DNA from: Methylobacterium nodulans ORS 2060
GTDB lineage: Bacteria > Pseudomonadota > Alphaproteobacteria > Rhizobiales > Beijerinckiaceae
Assembly: GCF_000022085.1 (NCBI RefSeq)
Contig: NC_011894.1
Coordinates: forward strand, 6,322,501-6,386,500
Direction: 5' to 3'
DNA: 64,000 nt
This document shows, one piece after another, positions 1 through 8,990 of the stretch; the first letter of the stretch is position 1; the number at the start of each line of letters is the position of its first letter. Under the pieces are notes generated by a model. That model searched no databases. It saw nothing but the letters and a program-made list of their open reading frames with translations, and was not told where the DNA came from. A program made the position numbers and the translations under genes.

Positions 1-89
1 CTCAAGCTACTGTTGGCGGTACAAGCTGCTAGGTTTGTCGACGGGTGCAAGCGGGTTAATCAATACATCCCGCCGCCACCGCCAGCCGG

Positions 90-717
90 TCGGTATCCCA
101 ACCCATTTCGCGGCCGACCACGCGCTACTTCGAGCTCACAGGAAATACTGCGCCCTTTGCTGCAGTCGACCTTGAGGCACGGGTGCAAGGCTTTCTGGAA
201 GCCATCAGCTACCAGGATGGTGCGAGGGTGGCGAAGGGCACGCCTCTCTTCACCATCCAGCGCAACACCTACGAGGCGCAACTCAGACAGGCGCAGGGCA
301 ATCTGGCCGCACAGCAGGCGGGCCAGATCAACGCCCAGTCCGAGTACCAACGTCAGGCGACGCTCGGACGGGACGAGTTCGCCTCGCAGGCGTTCGTCGA
401 GCAGAAGAAGACGGCGCTCGATCAGGCGAACGCTGCAGTGGTCGAAGTGCAGGCCAGCCTCGACTTGGCCAACATCAATCTCAGCTACACGCAGGTGCTG
501 GCGCCGTTCGACGGCATCGTCACCAATCACCAGGTGGATGTCGGTGCACTCGTCGGCGTTGGCGGCCCGACAAAGCTCGCGCAGATCGTGCGTGTGGATC
601 CGATCTACGTCTACTTCAACGGCAGCGAGGAGCAGGTGCTTCTCGTCATGCGATCGCTCGCCAAGCAGGGCCGGACGCTGAACGACCTCTCCAACATCCC
701 GGTCGAGATCGGACGGC
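90..717 (+). pseudogene. RND efflux periplasmic adaptor fragment
   Basis: The reading frame carries about 200 residues of a membrane-fusion (HlyD/AcrA-type) adaptor of a tripartite RND pump. The beta-strand entry YFELTGNTAPF, the lipoyl-like piece GFLEAISYQDG, an alpha-hairpin rich in Ala and Gln, and the return strand VLAPFDGIVTNHQVDVGALV are visible. A TAA lies in the same frame at 57-59, so no start or signal peptide remains. After about position 710 the frame runs into the permease fragment out of frame. The adaptor is therefore truncated at both ends and not expected to work. Confidence 0.75.
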
Positions 718-718
718 G

Positions 719-1324
719 ATGTCCTACCAGGAGAAGGCTGTCGGCGGTCAGATCTACCTCGAGTTCGCTCTTGCTCTGGTGCTGGTCTACTTCGTGCTCG
801 CGGGCCAGTATGAGAGTTGGATTCTGCCGGTATCGGTGCTGCTCGCGGTGCCGCTTGCACTACTCGGCACGGTCGGAGCGCTCACGGCGCTCGGAGTTGC
901 GAACAACCTCTACACGCAGATCGGACTGGTCCTGCTCATCGCACTGGCGAGCAAGAATGCGATCCTGATCGTCGAATACGCCCGCGACATGCGAGCGGCG
1001 GGTATGGAGATCGACACGGCCGCGGTCGAAGCTGCGCGGCTGCGTCTTCGCCCGATCCTGATGACGTCGTTCGCCTTCATCCTTGGGATAGTCCCGCTCG
1101 TCACCGCGACCGGGGCCGGTGCGGCAGCCCGAAAGTCAATCGGCATTGCGGTGCTCAGCGGCATGCTGGCCTCCACCTGCCTCGCGGTATTGTTCGTACC
1201 CTCCTTCTACGTTGTGCTGCAGCGCTTCGCAGAATGGCGGGTGCGACGTCGGCGCGTAGGCCCCAACATCGGACCTGGCGTCGCAGAGCAGGCGCGATCC
1301 AAGCGCATCGGCACCCATCCGTAG
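719..1324 (+). pseudogene. RND efflux permease, C-terminal remnant
   Basis: About 200 residues match the last quarter of an AcrB-type inner-membrane RND transporter, which normally exceeds 1,000 residues. It opens at the SYQE motif before the C-terminal membrane half and keeps YESWILPVSVLLAVPLALLG, the SKNAILIVEYA segment and the final helix LFVPSFYVVLQRF. Several hydrophobic helices remain, but the pore domains and first membrane half are missing. The upstream adaptor joins it in another frame, so one deletion appears to have removed the adaptor 3-prime end plus roughly 2.5 kb of permease. Confidence 0.75.
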
Positions 1325-1902
1325 GATGAAGGCACACTTGAGTCACTGTCCTGAAGTCCAAGACGGTATGCCGCTCCATGGTCACCCGCATTGCTCACGC
1401 GCGACTAGAGCCTCCCTGACGGACAAGCCCCTTCCGAGTGGCGGATCACACTGGAAGGTCTCGTTTGTGAGCTGCGGGCTGCTAAGACGTCCGCTATCGA
1501 GTGACAAGCAGCCATTCCGGTGGCCATTATCGAAGGTCCGGCAGTGGCGCACTGCTGAACTAGCCAGACGCGAACAGCTGACTCCAAGCGGACGTTCGAG
1601 CTGCTGGTGACGAAGGTCCGGATGGGCTGGTATGCGGGCGCACTCTGGCGCGAGCAGGCTTTTGCAACATCACGTTGCCGACGCCCCCGAACGAAACCCC
1701 GCTTCCGCCTACATGCGCCCTGGGCCTACGCTCTCTGCCATGCCGCCTGATTGGACAAGGTCGAGCGAACGGCCAGCGCCCTCGGCGGATCTTGGAACGC
1801 GTCGAGGACGCCGCCGTTGCCCCAATCGCGAGAGAGGGTGGGCATTCGGCCGTCGAGGCTGCAGGCGACGCCGAACCCGAGACAGAATGTAAGGGTAGCG
1901 CG
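1325..1902. other. Gene-free host stretch
   Basis: No frame here has convincing protein content. The one recognisable item is a copy of a short palindrome-bearing repeat near 1488-1550. The stretch separates efflux-pump remnants from a CsbD-like gene. Confidence 0.5.
1488..1550. repeat. Dispersed repeat, copy A (degenerate)
   Basis: This stretch aligns with 8025-8090 over about 60 bases. Both share a CCGCT..TCG arm, a short loop, a GCCATTCCGG arm, then GAAGGTC and AGTGG. The palindrome is imperfect here and perfect in copy B. It looks like a REP-type intergenic repeat, but only two copies can be seen. Confidence 0.5.
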
Positions 1903-2232
1903 ATGGTCGACAGGGACAGGATCACGGGCGCCCCGCGCGAGCTCGGCGGCAAGGTGCAGGGCGCGGTCGGCGACCTCGCTGGCTCGAACCGCGACTCGGT
2001 CGAGGGCCGGCTCCGCGAGGCGCAGGGCACCGCCGAGAACCTCTACGGCCAAGCCAAGGATGCCGTTCGGCACGCGGTCGACGAGGTTTCGGACCATGCC
2101 GCGGAGGCTTACGACCGGGGCCGCCACTACGCGTGGGAAAGCCACCAGAAATCCGTCGAGTGGCCCCATGCCTCCCTGGTCGTCGCCGGGCTCGTGGGCT
2201 TTGGCCTGGGCCTCCTTATCAGCAGGCTCTAA
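1903..2232 (+). CDS. CsbD-like stress protein with C-terminal membrane anchor
   Basis: This 109-residue protein has an N-terminal CsbD-type segment (about residues 5-60) with the family pattern of two near-repeats, GKVQGAVGDLAGSNRDSVEG and LREAQGTAENLYGQAKDAV. A charged amphipathic middle follows, then one hydrophobic helix at residues 88-107 ending GFGLGLLISRL. CsbD proteins accumulate under general stress with no known catalytic role; the anchor suggests a membrane-bound form, as in DUF883/ElaB proteins. ATG at 1903 is chosen because AAGGGT lies upstream and similarity begins there; a longer frame reaches back to 1675 without family content. Confidence 0.75.
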   Translation: MVDRDRITGAPRELGGKVQGAVGDLAGSNRDSVEGRLREAQGTAENLYGQAKDAVRHAVDEVSDHAAEAYDRGRHYAWESHQKSVEWPHASLVVAGLVGFGLGLLISRL

Positions 2233-2411
2233 GCCATGCCGCAATGTCACGTCGCCACCGTCGGCAGCTCGTGGGCCCGCGTCGTGTGGCGGGACAAGCG
2301 GATTTCAAATTTCATCAATCATGCTTCCGGAACGGGTGGGTAAGGCCGCCGGTTCATGGCCAGACGTTCTGACCTGACCCAGTTTGAAGGTCGCAGCAAA
2401 GCGGATCGAGC

Positions 2412-2549
2412 ATGAACGCGCCGGCTGTCACGCGATCGGAGAAGACGCCGTTCTGGTCGGCCCTGTTCACCGACCGACGGATCGCGCCAGCTCTCGGGCT
2501 CGGCTTCACCTCCGGCATCCCGTTCCTTCTCGTCTACCTGAACGGTTGA
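2412..2549 (+). pseudogene. AmpG-like MFS transporter, N-terminal fragment
   Basis: A 45-residue frame from ATG 2412 to TGA 2547-2549 contains FWSALFTDRRIAPALGLGFT and SGIPFLLVYLN. This matches the start of AmpG-type muropeptide permeases, where LF-x-DRR is followed by a first helix with GFSSGLP. Intact AmpG has 12 or more helices and 400-500 residues, so about nine tenths is missing. The fragment is likely the edge of a deletion, consistent with the efflux remnants upstream. Identification rests on one short conserved block. Confidence 0.55.
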
Positions 2550-2551
2550 GC

Positions 2552-2584
2552 AGCTAAAGCTTAGCTGTAGCACAAGTTTTGACA
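2552..2584 (+). promoter_or_regulatory. Palindrome and possible -35 box before parD-like gene
   Basis: AGCTAAAGCTTAGCT (2552-2566) is an inverted repeat, AGCTAA and TTAGCT around a 3-base centre. TTGACA follows at 2579-2584, about 30 bases before the antitoxin ATG. ParD-type antitoxins usually bind palindromes at their own promoter, so this is a candidate operator. No good -10 box is visible. Confidence 0.35.
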
Positions 2585-2613
2585 GCTCTGTCCACCCGTG
2601 CCATCCGCCCAGC

Positions 2614-2808
2614 ATGCCAATCCGGATCGCCAAGAACGTCTCCATCACGCCCGAGCTGGACCACTTCATCTCCACTCAGATCGCCTCGGGGCGCTACCAG
2701 AACGCAAGCGAGGTCATGCGAGCGGCTCTGCGCTTGCTCGAACGGTGGGAGACTGCTGAGAGCCGCAAGCGCGCCCGCCTTGCCGAGCGGACGTCCCGGC
2801 ATGCTTGA
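2614..2808 (+). CDS. ParD-like antitoxin, without a ParE partner
   Basis: This 64-residue protein looks like a ParD/CopG ribbon-helix-helix antitoxin: an N-terminal strand RIAKNVSITPELDHFI, the family block GRYQNASEVMRAALRLLE, and a charged toxin-binding tail. Such proteins repress their own operon and neutralise a ParE toxin encoded immediately downstream. Here the next gene is a histidine kinase and no ParE-like frame is visible, so it is an orphan or remnant. The stop codon overlaps a possible kinase start at 2801. Confidence 0.75.
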   Translation: MPIRIAKNVSITPELDHFISTQIASGRYQNASEVMRAALRLLERWETAESRKRARLAERTSRHA

Positions 2809-2842
2809 GGACCGGAACGCGAGGCACCACGAGCAGCTCCCG

Positions 2843-5800
2843 ATGAGTGGGTCATCAGGTGCGAGGCAGGACTACTACCGAGCTATCATTGAGAGCGCGG
2901 TCGATTTCGCCATCTTCGCCATGGACCAGGACGGGCGTGTCACGGACTGGAACCAGGGCGCAACCCACATCCTGGGCTGGAGCAGGAGCGAGATCCTCGG
3001 CCAGTTGGCCCGCATGATCTTCACGCCAGAGGAGCAAGCGGAAGGCAGGCCCGAGCAGGAGATGCGCACCGCGCTGGCGTGCGGCCGAGCCATGGACGAG
3101 CGCTGGCACCGGCGCAAGGACGGCAGCCGCTTCTGGGGTGTGGGCGAGCTGATGCCGCTCAGGACTGAGGCCGGAGAGGTCGAGGGCTTCGTCAAGATCC
3201 TGCGCGACCGCACCGTCCAGCACGAGCAGGAGGAGCGCCTGCGCGCGCAGGCCAGCACTCTGCAGACGATCACGGACCACGTCAGCGAGGCCGTGTTCCA
3301 GCTGAACGCGGACGGCAACATCACCTTCGTGAATCCTGCCGCTGAGGCGATGTTCGGCTGGTCGGTCGAGGAGCTCCTCGGGCGCAATCTGCACGAGGCG
3401 CTGCACCACCACTACCCGGACGGTCGCCCCTACCCAGCCGACGACTGCCTACTATCGGCTGCGCTCCGCACGGGCGAGGTTTTGCGGGGCCACGAGGAGG
3501 TGTTCTTCCACCGCGATGGCACACCCCGCCACGTGCTCTGCACGAACGCGCCTGTGCGCGTGGACGGCCGGATTGCCAGCACGGTTCTGACCATCACCGA
3601 CATTGCCGAGCGAAAGCAGGCCGAAGCCGCATTGGCCGAGACAACCCGCCGGCTGAACGCGGTGCTGGACAACGCGACGGTGGCCGTCTTCCTCATGGAT
3701 GACCGGCAGCACTGCGCCTACATGAACGCGGCAGCGGAGCAGCTGACGGGCTACACGTTGGCCGAGACGCAGGGACGTCCCCTGCACGACGTGATCCACC
3801 ACACCCGGCCCGACGGCAGCCCCTTCCCGCTGCACGAGTGCGCCATCGACCGCGCCTTCCCGGAGAACGCCCAGACGCAGGGCGAGGAGGTCTTCGTCCA
3901 CAAGGACGGGCACTTCTACCCGGTCGCCTTCAACGCAAGCCCCGTCCGCGACGAGGCATCTCGGACCATCGGCACCATCATCGAGGTGCGCGACATCTCG
4001 GCCGAGAAAGCGCGCGAGGCGGCCTTGCGCGAGAGCACCGAGCGGCTCGCGAGCGAGCGTCACGCGCTCGAGGTGCTCAACCGAACCGGCACCCGGATCG
4101 CGGCTGAGCTGGAACTCGACCGGCTCGTCCAAACGGTTGTGGATGCCGGGGTCGAGCTGACCGGGGCACAGTTCGGCGCCTTCTTCTACAACGTGCTCGA
4201 TGAAGCCGGGGGCAAGTACATGCTCTACGCGCTCTCGGGTGCGGAGCGCAGCGCATTCGAGAAGTTCGGCATGCCGCGCGCGACGGCGGTGTTCGCGCCG
4301 ACCTTCCTGGGCGAGGGCGTGATCCGCTCAGCCGACATTCTGAAGGACGAGCGCTACGGACGAAACGCTCCTCATTCCGGCATGCCCAGGGGCCACCTGC
4401 CGGTGCGCAGCTACTTGGCGGTCCCGGTCACGTCCCGCTCAGGCGAGGTGATCGGAGGCTTGTTCTTCGGTCATCCGGAGCCGGACGTATTCAGCGCGCG
4501 CTCCGAGGCGTTGATGAGCGGTCTCGCGGCGCAAGCTGCCATAGGCATTGACAATGCTCGTCTGTTTCAAGCGGCACAGCAGGCGGCTGCGACGCTGGAG
4601 CAGCGTGTCGAGGAGCGCACAGCCGAGTTGCAGAGGACTGAGGAGGCCCTGCGGCAGGCCCAGAAGATGGAGGCGGTGGGCCAGCTCACGGGTGGGCTCG
4701 CGCACGACTTCAACAACCTGCTCACCGGCATCTCGGGCAGCTTGGAGCTTCTCCAGACGCGCATGGCGCAAGGGCGGCTGACGGACCTCGACCGCTACAT
4801 CAACGCCGCGCAAGGCGCCTCCAAGCGCGCCGCCGCCCTGACCCACCGGCTGCTCGCCTTCTCGCGCCGCCAGACCCTCGACCCGAAGCCGACGGACGTG
4901 AACGGCCTCATCTCCGGCATGGAGGAGCTGATCCGGCGCACCGTGGGGCCTGCCATCAAGATCGAGGTCGTTGGTGCGGCGGGCCTCTGGCCCGCCCTCG
5001 TCGACCCACCTCAGCTCGAGAACGCGCTGCTCAACCTGTGCATCAACGCCCGTGACGCGATGCCGGAGGGCGGGCGGATCACCATCGAGACCGCCAACAA
5101 GTGGCTGGATGATCGCGCCGCGCGCGAGCGCGACCTGCCGCCGGGCCAGTACCTGTCGCTGTGCGTGACCGACACCGGCACCGGCATGACCCCGGAGGTG
5201 ATCGCCAAAGCCTTCGACCCGTTCTTCACCACGAAGCCGATCGGTCAGGGCACCGGGCTCGGCCTGTCGATGATCTACGGCTTCGTGCGCCAGTCGGGCG
5301 GTCAGGTGCGGATCTACTCGGAGGTCGGTCAGGGCACGACGATGTGCCTCTACCTTCCGCGCCACTATGGCGAGGCAGAGGAAGGGGATGTCCTGGCTGG
5401 CCTGAGCGACGCACCGCGAGCCGAGCAGGGCGAGACGGTTCTGATCGTGGACGATGAGCCCAGCGTGCGCATGCTGGTGACGGAGGTGCTGGAGGATCTT
5501 GGCTACACCGCCATCGAGGCGGCGGATGGGCCTGCAGGGCTGAAGGTTCTGCAGTCGGACGTGCGGGTCGACCTCCTCGTCACCGACGTCGGCCTGCCGG
5601 GTGGGATGAACGGCCGGCAGGTGGCAGATGCTGGCCGGGAGGTTCGGCCTGGTCTGAAAGTGCTGTTCATCACCGGCTACGCGGAGAACGCGGCAATCGG
5701 CAACGGGTATCTGGAGCCCGGCATGCAGGTGTTGACCAAGCCGTTCGTGATGGAGGCTCTTGCTGGCCGCATTCGAGAGATGATTGAGAGCAGATCTTAG
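2843..5800 (+). CDS. Hybrid histidine kinase, PAS-PAS-PAS-GAF-HisKA-HATPase-REC
   Basis: This is a 985-residue cytoplasmic sensor kinase with no membrane segment. In order it has three PAS domains (about 10-125, 135-255 and 268-390), a GAF domain (about 405-560), a HisKA domain with GLAHDFNNLL (phosphoacceptor His near residue 621), and an ATPase domain with NARDAM, DTGTGM and GQGTGLGL. A C-terminal receiver has VDDEPSV and acceptor Asp near 915 in TDVGLPGG. The signal is unknown. ATG 2843 is chosen because the first PAS starts just after it; ATG 2801 is in frame and possible. No partner regulator adjoins it, but the next gene is a related kinase. Confidence 0.85.
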   Translation: MSGSSGARQDYYRAIIESAVDFAIFAMDQDGRVTDWNQGATHILGWSRSEILGQLARMIFTPEEQAEGRPEQEMRTALACGRAMDERWHRRKDGSRFWGVGELMPLRTEAGEVEGFVKILRDRTVQHEQEERLRAQASTLQTITDHVSEAVFQLNADGNITFVNPAAEAMFGWSVEELLGRNLHEALHHHYPDGRPYPADDCLLSAALRTGEVLRGHEEVFFHRDGTPRHVLCTNAPVRVDGRIASTVLTITDIAERKQAEAALAETTRRLNAVLDNATVAVFLMDDRQHCAYMNAAAEQLTGYTLAETQGRPLHDVIHHTRPDGSPFPLHECAIDRAFPENAQTQGEEVFVHKDGHFYPVAFNASPVRDEASRTIGTIIEVRDISAEKAREAALRESTERLASERHALEVLNRTGTRIAAELELDRLVQTVVDAGVELTGAQFGAFFYNVLDEAGGKYMLYALSGAERSAFEKFGMPRATAVFAPTFLGEGVIRSADILKDERYGRNAPHSGMPRGHLPVRSYLAVPVTSRSGEVIGGLFFGHPEPDVFSARSEALMSGLAAQAAIGIDNARLFQAAQQAAATLEQRVEERTAELQRTEEALRQAQKMEAVGQLTGGLAHDFNNLLTGISGSLELLQTRMAQGRLTDLDRYINAAQGASKRAAALTHRLLAFSRRQTLDPKPTDVNGLISGMEELIRRTVGPAIKIEVVGAAGLWPALVDPPQLENALLNLCINARDAMPEGGRITIETANKWLDDRAARERDLPPGQYLSLCVTDTGTGMTPEVIAKAFDPFFTTKPIGQGTGLGLSMIYGFVRQSGGQVRIYSEVGQGTTMCLYLPRHYGEAEEGDVLAGLSDAPRAEQGETVLIVDDEPSVRMLVTEVLEDLGYTAIEAADGPAGLKVLQSDVRVDLLVTDVGLPGGMNGRQVADAGREVRPGLKVLFITGYAENAAIGNGYLEPGMQVLTKPFVMEALAGRIREMIESRS

Positions 5801-6044
5801 TCTATGCAATCAATGAACAATCCTCACCTCTCAGCACGTAATGAGCATGCGCCCTCTCTGCAGAGGCGTAGCCATTTGCTTCCAGATTTAATGGCCTGGA
5901 AAACTCTCTTTTCGATCATCTGCTCTCGGCACGGAATAGGCCTCCAGTGCGGTCCATAGGCCATGTGCGGCAATAAGGGAGCACGGCTCCCATGCTCCGC
6001 CGCAGCATTCAGCAACTCGCAGCAATTCAAACTGTATAGCTTCC
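5801..6044. other. Intergenic gap between the two kinases
   Basis: No coding frame, repeat or clear terminator is visible. The gap presumably holds the promoter of the LOV kinase. Confidence 0.4.
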
Positions 6045-7799
6045 ATGATGGATACCGAGCAGTCGCCAGAGAGGACCAGCGGACAGTCGACAAGCACGGG
6101 TGAGCCCTCGCGCGGGACGATGGACACGGGTGGCCTGGAACCGCTCGGCCGCCCGGGGCTGCATCACTGGCGCCAGAGCACCATCACGGATCCAAGCCTC
6201 GACGAGCGCGGCAACATCTTCTTCGCCGCCGTCGAGATGACCCGCATGCCGATGATCCTGGCCGACCCGCGCCAGGACGACACCCCCATCGTGTTCGCCA
6301 ACAACGCCTTCCTCGATCTCACCGGCTACGAGGAAAGCGAGGTGCTGGGGCGCAACTGTCGCTTCCTTCAAGGTTCCGGCACCGATCCGGAACACGTCGC
6401 GAAGCTGCGCGAAGCTGTTCACGAGCGCAAACCCATCGCGATCGAGATCCTGAACTACCGGCGGGACGGCACGCCGTTCTGGAACGCCGTGTTCATGGGA
6501 CCCGTGCACGATCCCGCGGGCGAGGTGATCTACTTCTTCGCTAGCCAGCTCGACGTCACGCAGCGGCGCGAGGCGGAGCAGCAGTTCCGACAGGCGCAGA
6601 AAATGGAGGCCATTGGGCAGCTCACCGCCGGGCTGGCCCATGACTTCAACAACCTGCTGCACGTGATCACCGGCAGCCTGGAGCGGCTCGCGGCCAAGCG
6701 CCACGACGACCGTGCCTTCGAGCGGTACATGGCAGCCGCGACCGCCGCCGCGGAGCGCGGCGCCAAGCTGACCCACCAGCTGCTGGCTTTCGCCAGACGC
6801 GGCCGCTTGGAGCCGAAGGGCACGGACCTGAGCGAGCTGGTGAACTCGATTGCCGAGTTGCTGGAAACCTCAGTGGGCGACAAAGCGACTCTGCACCTCA
6901 ACCTGCAGCGCCGCCTGCCTCTAGTGAAGGTTGACGCGACCCACTTGGAGATGGCGCTCCTGAATGTCGTGGTGAACGCCCGCGACGCCTCGCCCGTCGG
7001 CGGCGCGATCACCATCACGACGCGGGAAATCCATCTGAATGGGAATGCCGCCGCGCGGCACCTGAAGCCGGGTCACTACGTCCTGCTGTGCATCACGGAC
7101 GAGGGCACCGGGATGGCGTCGCACATCGCAGCGCGGGCGACCGAGCCGTTCTTCACCACCAAGGCACGCGGCGAGGGCACGGGTTTGGGTCTCGCTATGG
7201 CCCACGGCTTCGTGCAGCAGTCCGGCGGCCGGCTGGAGATCGAGAGCGCTGTTGGACGGGGTACGACGATCCGCATGCTGTTTCCACGCTACGAGCCGGA
7301 GGCGGAGCGCACCGATCAGGGTGGTGACGCTACGGGCTACCAGGCGCGCCCGCTCGATGCTTCGACGGCCCCACCGCTGATCCTGGTCGTAGACGACAGC
7401 CGCGAGGCGGCCGCCATGGCGGGCGAGGCGCTGCAGGAGGTGGGCTACCGGGTGGTGATCGCCCACAGCGCCGAGGAGGCGCTGAGACGGTTCGACGAGG
7501 CTGCTGCATCCGGCGACGCGTTCAGGCTGGTGTTCTCGGACGTGATCATGCCCGGAGGCACGAACGGCATCGTGCTGGCCGAGCAGGTTCGCAGCCGAGA
7601 CCCGGGCGTGCCGATCCTGCTCACAACGGGCTACAACGACGAGATGGCGATCGACACCCCGCAGCCGCAGGCGATGGATGTGCTGGGCAAGCCTTACCGC
7701 CGCAGCGAGTTGATCGACCGTGTGCAGGCGGCTCTGCGCCGGGGGGCACGGACCGGACCCGAGCGGCAGAAGTCGGATTTTGGTCATGCCAAGGCGTAA
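6045..7799 (+). CDS. LOV-domain hybrid histidine kinase (blue-light sensor)
   Basis: This is a 584-residue soluble kinase. The PAS-type domain at about 58-165 contains GRNCRFLQG, the LOV signature, with Cys105 as the expected flavin-adduct cysteine, so blue-light sensing is likely. A HisKA block GLAHDFNNLL places the phosphoacceptor at His199. The ATPase domain has NARDAS, DEGTGM and GEGTGLGLAM. The receiver (about 445-565) has VVDDSREA and acceptor Asp499 in FSDVIMPGG. The kinase core closely resembles that of the preceding gene, suggesting duplication with a different sensor. ATG 6045 is followed by a second ATG at 6048; neither has a strong ribosome-binding site. Confidence 0.85.
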   Translation: MMDTEQSPERTSGQSTSTGEPSRGTMDTGGLEPLGRPGLHHWRQSTITDPSLDERGNIFFAAVEMTRMPMILADPRQDDTPIVFANNAFLDLTGYEESEVLGRNCRFLQGSGTDPEHVAKLREAVHERKPIAIEILNYRRDGTPFWNAVFMGPVHDPAGEVIYFFASQLDVTQRREAEQQFRQAQKMEAIGQLTAGLAHDFNNLLHVITGSLERLAAKRHDDRAFERYMAAATAAAERGAKLTHQLLAFARRGRLEPKGTDLSELVNSIAELLETSVGDKATLHLNLQRRLPLVKVDATHLEMALLNVVVNARDASPVGGAITITTREIHLNGNAAARHLKPGHYVLLCITDEGTGMASHIAARATEPFFTTKARGEGTGLGLAMAHGFVQQSGGRLEIESAVGRGTTIRMLFPRYEPEAERTDQGGDATGYQARPLDASTAPPLILVVDDSREAAAMAGEALQEVGYRVVIAHSAEEALRRFDEAAASGDAFRLVFSDVIMPGGTNGIVLAEQVRSRDPGVPILLTTGYNDEMAIDTPQPQAMDVLGKPYRRSELIDRVQAALRRGARTGPERQKSDFGHAKA

Positions 7800-8157
7800 T
7801 ACCAGCGCGCCTTTGCTCTGATCCGTTCATACGAACCAAGCTGCGCGGAGATGCGGGTGGCGAGGAGAATGCGTCAGCACAAACGCTCGGCGGTATAACT
7901 TCAGCGGTGTGAGCTGACGGGCGGCCAGAACCGTTGATCACGGAAGAGGCGGGTTGCATCTGGTTCCATACGCCGCTCTTACGCGAATCAGTGGGAGTGC
8001 CAGAGGGGCAATCGACGACTTCGAATGGCCGCTGTCGGGTGTCGAGCGGCCATTCCGGCGGCATCGGCTGAAGGTCTGGAAGTGGTGCGAAGCGGCTGCC
8101 GGCTCAGCATCTGCAGAGGCTCGCGATCGAACCGCATGACACGTTCCACTCAAGAGA
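7800..8157. other. Gene-free stretch at the host-prophage boundary
   Basis: No supported gene lies between the LOV kinase and the end of the phage late operon. It holds the second repeat copy (8023-8090). The left prophage junction should fall here, but no tRNA or recognisable core site is seen. Confidence 0.45.
8023..8090. repeat. Dispersed palindromic repeat, copy B
   Basis: GAATGGCCGCT (8023-8033) and AGCGGCCATTC (8045-8055) form a perfect 11-bp inverted repeat with an 11-base loop. The following sequence, to about 8090, matches copy A near 1488-1550. It resembles an intergenic REP-type element. Confidence 0.55.
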
Positions 8158-8159
8158 GA

Positions 8160-8187
8160 AGCCCGCCGCCGCAGGGCCGGGCGGGCT
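8160..8187 (-). terminator. Rho-independent terminator of the phage late operon
   Basis: AGCCCGCC (8160-8167) and GGCGGGCT (8180-8187) form a GC-rich stem. On the minus strand it is followed by the pyrimidine run TCTCTCTTG. It lies just beyond the last late gene, as expected for the end of the long leftward transcript. Confidence 0.6.
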
Positions 8188-8210
8188 CGGGAGAGGGGAG
8201 GGGGTGGGCG

Positions 8211-8756
8211 CTATTGGTCGTGCGCGTACTCGTACCCGCTATCCGTGATCGGCCTCACGAGCTCTGCAAGCGGCGAGAGGTCCGGCCGCTGCATCACGAG
8301 CCAGACGACGAGCACAAACATCCCCATCCACATCGTGCCGAGTTGCACCTTGTCGCGCGGCGGCACCCCCTTCCCGAACAGGTCCGGCACCGTGATCGAG
8401 ATCACGAGCGCAACAACCCCGAACACCACCCAGAGGTCGAAGAAGGGATTATTGACCAGATGAGCCGGCTGACCGGACAGCCGCCAGAACAGCATCATCG
8501 CGCAGTTGAGATTGATGCCGACACAGAACAGGAAGATCATCAGCGCGTAGAGGTGCGGCCCGTCCGGCCAGCCGCGCGTGAGGATCGCGGCCCGCGCCGG
8601 CCGCCAGTACGCGAAGGCGGCCCAGCCGGACAGCACGAGGAAGACCGCCCTTAAGCCGTCGCCCCGCGGGATGATCGGGGTCGTCTCCACCAGCAGGTAG
8701 CCCGCCGCGACGGCGAGCAGGGTCCACAGCATCCGGTACTCGAAGACGCGCCGCAT
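8211..8756 (-). CDS. Multi-spanning membrane protein at end of lysis cassette
   Basis: The 181-residue protein has about five hydrophobic helices (near residues 8-25, 36-53, 70-95, 105-125 and 140-158) and a short polar tail. It is the last gene of the late operon, directly before a terminator and behind holin-like genes, so a role in lysis or the membrane is plausible. No named family is recognised. It starts 2 bases after the preceding gene ends, indicating tight translational linkage. Confidence 0.6.
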   Translation of the reverse strand: MRRVFEYRMLWTLLAVAAGYLLVETTPIIPRGDGLRAVFLVLSGWAAFAYWRPARAAILTRGWPDGPHLYALMIFLFCVGINLNCAMMLFWRLSGQPAHLVNNPFFDLWVVFGVVALVISITVPDLFGKGVPPRDKVQLGTMWMGMFVLVVWLVMQRPDLSPLAELVRPITDSGYEYAHDQ

Positions 8757-8757
8757 T

Positions 8758-8988
8758 TCAGTGGGTGCCTTTCTTGGCTCGGCTGGCTCTCTCGATCGTG
8801 CGGCCCAGCAACTCCAGCATCGCGTGGTCCGCGCCCTGCATCTGCGCCGCCTGCGCCTCGATCGAGCGGACCTTCTCGGCGGTCTCGGCCCGCTGCATCG
8901 CGAGTGCCCGGCTCACCTGCTCCTGCTCGGCCGCCCGTTGCGCCGCCCGTCCGCTCAGCATCCGCCACATGGCCTGGAACACCTCCAT
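8758..8988 (-). CDS. Small charged coiled-coil protein in lysis region
   Basis: This 76-residue protein is mostly one long, Ala/Gln/Glu/Arg-rich helix with heptad-like spacing (about residues 14-70) and no membrane segment. It sits 2 bases from the genes on both sides, inside the holin-endolysin cluster. The function is unknown; small spanin-like or regulatory lysis proteins occur in this place, but no lipobox or signal peptide is seen. Confidence 0.55.
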   Translation of the reverse strand: MEVFQAMWRMLSGRAAQRAAEQEQVSRALAMQRAETAEKVRSIEAQAAQMQGADHAMLELLGRTIERASRAKKGTH

Positions 8989-8990
8989 GG

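Noticed and set aside
4439..5809. Minus-strand frame of 456 codons opposite the first kinase
   Set aside because: It is the complement of well-conserved HisKA, ATPase and receiver domains and has no motifs of its own.
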